DNA from: Puffinus mauretanicus
Lineage: Eukaryota > Chordata > Aves > Procellariiformes > Procellariidae
Direction of reading: 5' to 3'
Length of the DNA stretch: 64,000 bases
Assembly: GCA_023333565.1 (NCBI GenBank)
Contig: JAJKFH010000553.1
Coordinates: 682,001 to 746,000, forward strand
The translations under genes and the position numbers were made by a program. Positions 59,901 through 64,000 of this stretch are shown here, piece after piece. The number at the start of each line of letters is the position of its first letter. The first letter of the stretch is position 1. The notes below the pieces were generated by a model, which saw nothing but the letters and a program-made list of their open reading frames with translations, did not search any database and was not told the origin of the DNA.

Positions 59901-62900
59901 TGGATACTGCTAATGGAAATGGATGAGAATGGAATTTCTCAGCATGGTCTTATTTTTTAGAGGTCATAAAATACCTAGAAAGTGTCACCAAAATTCTTGC
60001 AGAACTAACAAGCCATGAGTGCTACCAAATGTAGAGGAAAACAGTGTAAAATGGGCTGTGTTTTTTTCCCCAATAAGATTAACCGGTCCTTGGATTTTTA
60101 TTTCTTTACTCTTTTTTTTTTTTTGGTAAGGATTTTTGTGCCTTTTTGATTAAAAAGAGAAGCAAGGAATTACCTGACCTCCCAAGCTCTTTCCCAGCCC
60201 TCCTGGTGCTTCTAAATCTGATTTTAAGTATCTTCAGTCAGAATCATATATGCCTCTCATGTGTCCATGTATGAAATTGCCAGTTGCTTCCAAGACTCTG
60301 TAGAGCAGCTAAAGGAATAAAAGGAGGGAAAAAAAGAAAGGAGAAATGTATATACCCAAACACAACATGTTAACAACTAGTCTACAGGAAAATATCTTGC
60401 ATCCGAATGACAAACCAGCATGGAAGCAGCTAGCAGTGTGTTGCTGATGAGAGCAATGTTCTGTTCCTAATGATGCTGGAGATCCAAACTCGGAATTCGT
60501 GTGGAGCACTCATGAAGGGTGCCCAAATGTTAATTAGCACATGGAATGGCATCGTTACCAGTTTAACCAAAGAGTTACACAAGTCATGGACCTTTCTTGG
60601 CTGCCTGTTAGGAGCAGTAATCAAGCAAATTAAATCATCATAAGCATAGTGTACTATCAGGTAATGCAGGATGCAAAATACGAGTCATTAGCAGTGGCTA
60701 TTTGGAAGTAGAGAACTCGGACAGAAAAGAGGATAGCACATGGGAAGGAGGAAAAGGGGCCATCGTGATGGCTGTCTGTTCTGGTATGTGCAGACCTGCT
60801 CAGGTCTCATTCATACACTGGCATGCTGTCCCATATACACGCTCACACTCATCCCTATTTGGCCAGCTCCTCTTTGTCACTGATTAAAATTACCAAGAGG
60901 ATTTGTAAGAAAGCAGGCAAGATGCATTTCTGATCTAAACGGTAGAAAAAATTATGCCCATATCAAGATGGGAGCATTGTGTCTAATTGAGAGCATCACA
61001 AAGTCTCAGATTCTATAGAAGACCCATTTGAACAAGAAGATACTGAGGTGGCCTCCTGCAGACATATCTAGCCACTTATTCTGGACCTTCTCCAGAGCCT
61101 TTGTGTCTTGCAGCCTGAAGGCCTCTGAATTCTGCACTGTCTCAGACCAGGCAAGGTGTTATTTTTGTGGCATGAACTGTCTGCGCACAGGAAAACGGGG
61201 GCACAAGCACAGCAAAATCTAGCATGCTCCCGCTAACCTAATCAGTGGTGTCTATAACAGAGAGAAGATACAACATCTTTAATGCATGAAACAGGTTTGC
61301 CTCTGGCTCTTTGCTGCTCTGGCTACCTATGTTTGGTTGTGCAGACATGCATTCGTAAGCATGTGTGACAAAGACTAGGAAAGAGCGACTCTGAAATGGA
61401 GATCCCTGCTGTTTCAGAGGAAAGAGACATGCTGTGACAGGGGTCTGGGGCCATCCGAGAGCCTAGCAGAGTGGTCAGAGAGAAATTGTCTCTTCCCTTT
61501 TTGAGGCAAGCACTGTTTGTACTGTAGCCACCAGACACTGGGGCTTTGCAGAGCCTCCCAGAGGCTTAACCTCTCAATCCCTCATTCTCAGCCCTCCTGA
61601 AATGTCACATCTTACACAGCTGTCTCTATCCCTTTGCTCCATATCTCGTGATCCATAACACTTGTTGGTCCAGTAGGAAAAGCAAACCTTCAATATTTCC
61701 AAGCCTGCACTTCAAAGTGTCTCTCTGCATATAGAAATGCTAAGCCCTATAAATTGAGAGTCAGTAGCTTAGCATCCCCTGCTCTGATATGATGTAAATC
61801 TACAAAACCTTAACAATAAAATTATGGAAGCTCTGCATAAAAAATTATGGCTGTTCTGAAGCAGCCATGACCCTTGATGCATCAAGCTTTGGCAGGGGGC
61901 CAGCCTACCACTTAGTGTGATGTTTCTGGAAAAAAAGGGGGCTAAATAACATTTTTCGTATTATATCTATTCTTTCCGCTTACCCTCACATGTTAAATTC
62001 AACTTTGCTCTAGGCATGCCAATCCAGGCTTCTCTTTCCTAGCTGAGTTTTGGAATGGTATATTAATCCAGAAACAATTAAATAAAGTCCCAGTATTATC
62101 TGTTAATTATGAGGAAATAAGGAGTTATTTCAGTAATCCTACTATTGTTGTGTTCTGATTTTGCAGCTTCTAATGGAGTTGTGGTGCAGGACGTGGGGAG
62201 GAGAAGAGAGGTGGATGTTGTTTGTAACTTTTGAGTACTCAGGATGCTTGAATAGATGACTTAGAGGAGTTAGCTTGATATGAGTGTGTGCAGGATGGAC
62301 TGGCTAGATCTGAGCACAGTGTGACACTGTGCCCTTAATTTCTTGTCAGTGCATTTCATCAGTGAGCTAGTCCCCCTGTTTGTGCCTCTGTCTGTGTCTA
62401 TTCTGCTGGGCTGTGCAGGTGCCGAGCCAAGCACTGCTCTGATGGCTTGATTCTTTACCTGAGGTACCAGCTGTTCCTCCAGAGCTGGGGCATTTGTGAA
62501 ACACAGACTAGCACGTGGCTGAATGGTGGGATGTCTTATTTGTATGCACAAAAGCAGACTGGTGAGAATATCTCCCAAACTCAAAAGGGGGAAAAAAATT
62601 TCCTTTCCCATGTAAGGAATTTGGAGAGCTAAGCGTTTGGCAGACACTTTCCCTGGCAAAGTGAATAAAGGAGAATCCAAAGGAAGAATCCACAGTAAGT
62701 GCCCAGAGCTGGGTACCTCTTAAAACCTGTGGTGTATTCTGCTCATCGAAACAGCTTCTACTTTGGTCTCTGACCAAGTAGATGTTTGTGCTGCTATAGT
62801 ATTAGTGCTCAGTAATAAATATCAATATACATAAATGCTTTCAGCAGATAGGAGTAGGAAATTGAGATGTTTGGAAGAAATTAGCAGCCAGGAACTTCCA

Positions 62901-64000
62901 AACCTGTGGGCTCCTTTTCCTTTAAGACTTAACCTAAAAACTGTATTTTGAAATTGCGCTCACTATGTGGTACCTTTTTTGAGCTTCTCTTCCATTTGGC
63001 AAGTTTAGCAGCTCATTAGGGTCTCTTGCTTTTAGTTTGACTTGGGTGATGAACACTGTAAAGAATTGTGAGTTTATATTGGTACTAATAAAAATTGTAG
63101 CAGATAAACCCTGGCCTTTGAATGGTGTGACAATTATGCAACAAAACATATCCTCCAAGCTCAATCATGTAGTGCCCAGCTTTGTAAATGATGCTTTGTC
63201 ACTGGTCCAGTGTAACAGGATATAAAATTGATCACATCAGGTTTGTTCACTGATATTCAGCATATTTGGTGATCTCTCTGCAGCAGTGTGCAGGGGCTGA
63301 GGCATTAACCAAAAGCACCCTCCCACTTACTCTCCCTGTCTATCTTGCTGTGCTGTGCTGCTTATGAGCAGCAGGTGGGGTGAATTCTGTCCCCAGACTA
63401 AGCAGATGGCATGGATATTCCTATACTGTGTCTTTTACCTTGACTCAGTACTTTTTTTCAGGGTGAATTAGGGACAAGGAGGAAAATCCTTCCTCTGTTG
63501 GCTGTTCCTTTTGGTCTCCGCTCTCTCTGTTAAGCTACTGCAGTACTGTACTACCCTGTGCACTTCTCTAGCACACTCTGCAGCAGCATTTCTCTTGTCT
63601 TATCTAAGCAGTGGTGGATGTCACCGTATTGCTATAGCAGAGGTTGCAAGCGCATATTTAAACTCTGTGATGCCACCTGCTCTCCCTACACAGCATTTGA
63701 GCATGTGTGGCTTCTTTTCCTGCAGTCCCTGCACATAAATATTTAATACCCACAATGAAGCAGTAAGAATCCATTTAATTAGTCCAAATGCCACCATTCC
63801 TTCAGCATGTTAGATGGATTTGCAGGACTAAATGAGGCTTTGTACGCTGATAGCTGTGATGAGTGGGACCTGTGATCACATCAAGGCCTGGCTTCCTTGC
63901 TGCACAGCGAGGAGAACCCTCTGGGTTCAGTGGCTGCAGCACACACTGTCGCTCTGGTGTGGCGTGTCATTGCCCCAGATCACTCTGTGCAATGTGAGCT
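56906..64000. other. Unique non-coding DNA, no gene seen
   Basis: About 7 kb without a supported gene or mobile element. T-rich tracts occur at 59,739-59,773 and 60,112-60,124. 62,070-62,160 is an AT-rich block with TATTAATCC, CAATTAAATAAAG and TGTTAATTATGAGG that could be regulatory. The 156-codon frame at 56,915-57,385 minus lacks family or splice support. Confidence 0.5.
59739..59773. repeat. T-rich low-complexity tract
   Basis: Long T runs interrupted by single G or GTG. Low complexity. Confidence 0.9.

Noticed and set aside
1..64000. CRISPR array, operon, bacterial or phage system
   Set aside because: No regularly spaced direct repeats, no dense coding, no Shine-Dalgarno-linked genes; the repeats are all vertebrate mobile elements.

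Overview
The window looks like a piece of a bird nuclear genome. It is gene-poor, AT-leaning and CpG-poor, and it lacks dense open reading frames, operons and ribosome-binding sites. The strongest evidence for a bird is four clearly readable CR1 LINE 3' ends, with the typical ATTCTATG-like terminal repeats. There is also a solo LTR of the ERVL-like type that starts TGTCCTGGTTTCAG and is common in non-galliform birds. Much older, decayed CR1 and MIR-like copies sit between them. The bird clade is an inference and cannot be fixed from this sequence alone.

Layout. Positions 1-391 hold the 3' end of a plus-strand CR1. From 392 to about 14,860 the sequence is mostly unique, with MIR-like fragments near 2,900 and 4,200, one possible coding exon on the minus strand at 5009-5210, an old repeat tail near 10,800 and a decayed minus-strand CR1 near 12,300. 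Positions 14,862-15,700 hold a long, very old plus-strand CR1 ORF2 fossil. A MIR-like copy lies at 21,300-21,440 and a fairly young minus-strand CR1 at 22,160-23,024. From 23,037 to 39,900 no gene or well-supported mobile element is visible, but several AT-rich blocks look like possible regulatory DNA. A plus-strand CR1 3' end lies at 39,938-40,226. Positions 46,640-48,893 form a repeat cluster: old CR1, MIR-like, a solo LTR with intact 5-bp target duplications, an AT-rich homeodomain-motif block and a minus-strand CR1. The remainder to 64,000 is unique sequence with one more old repeat tail near 56,850.

No complete protein-coding gene, rRNA, functional tRNA, CRISPR array or CpG island is supported. 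The only coding sequence that can be assigned to a family is broken CR1 ORF2. The window is best read as intergenic or deep intronic DNA. No new biological system could be demonstrated. The most useful observations are small structural events inside the mobile elements (a microinversion, an in-frame 36-bp duplication and target-site homology), one possible exon, three perfect hairpins and several motif-rich non-coding blocks.
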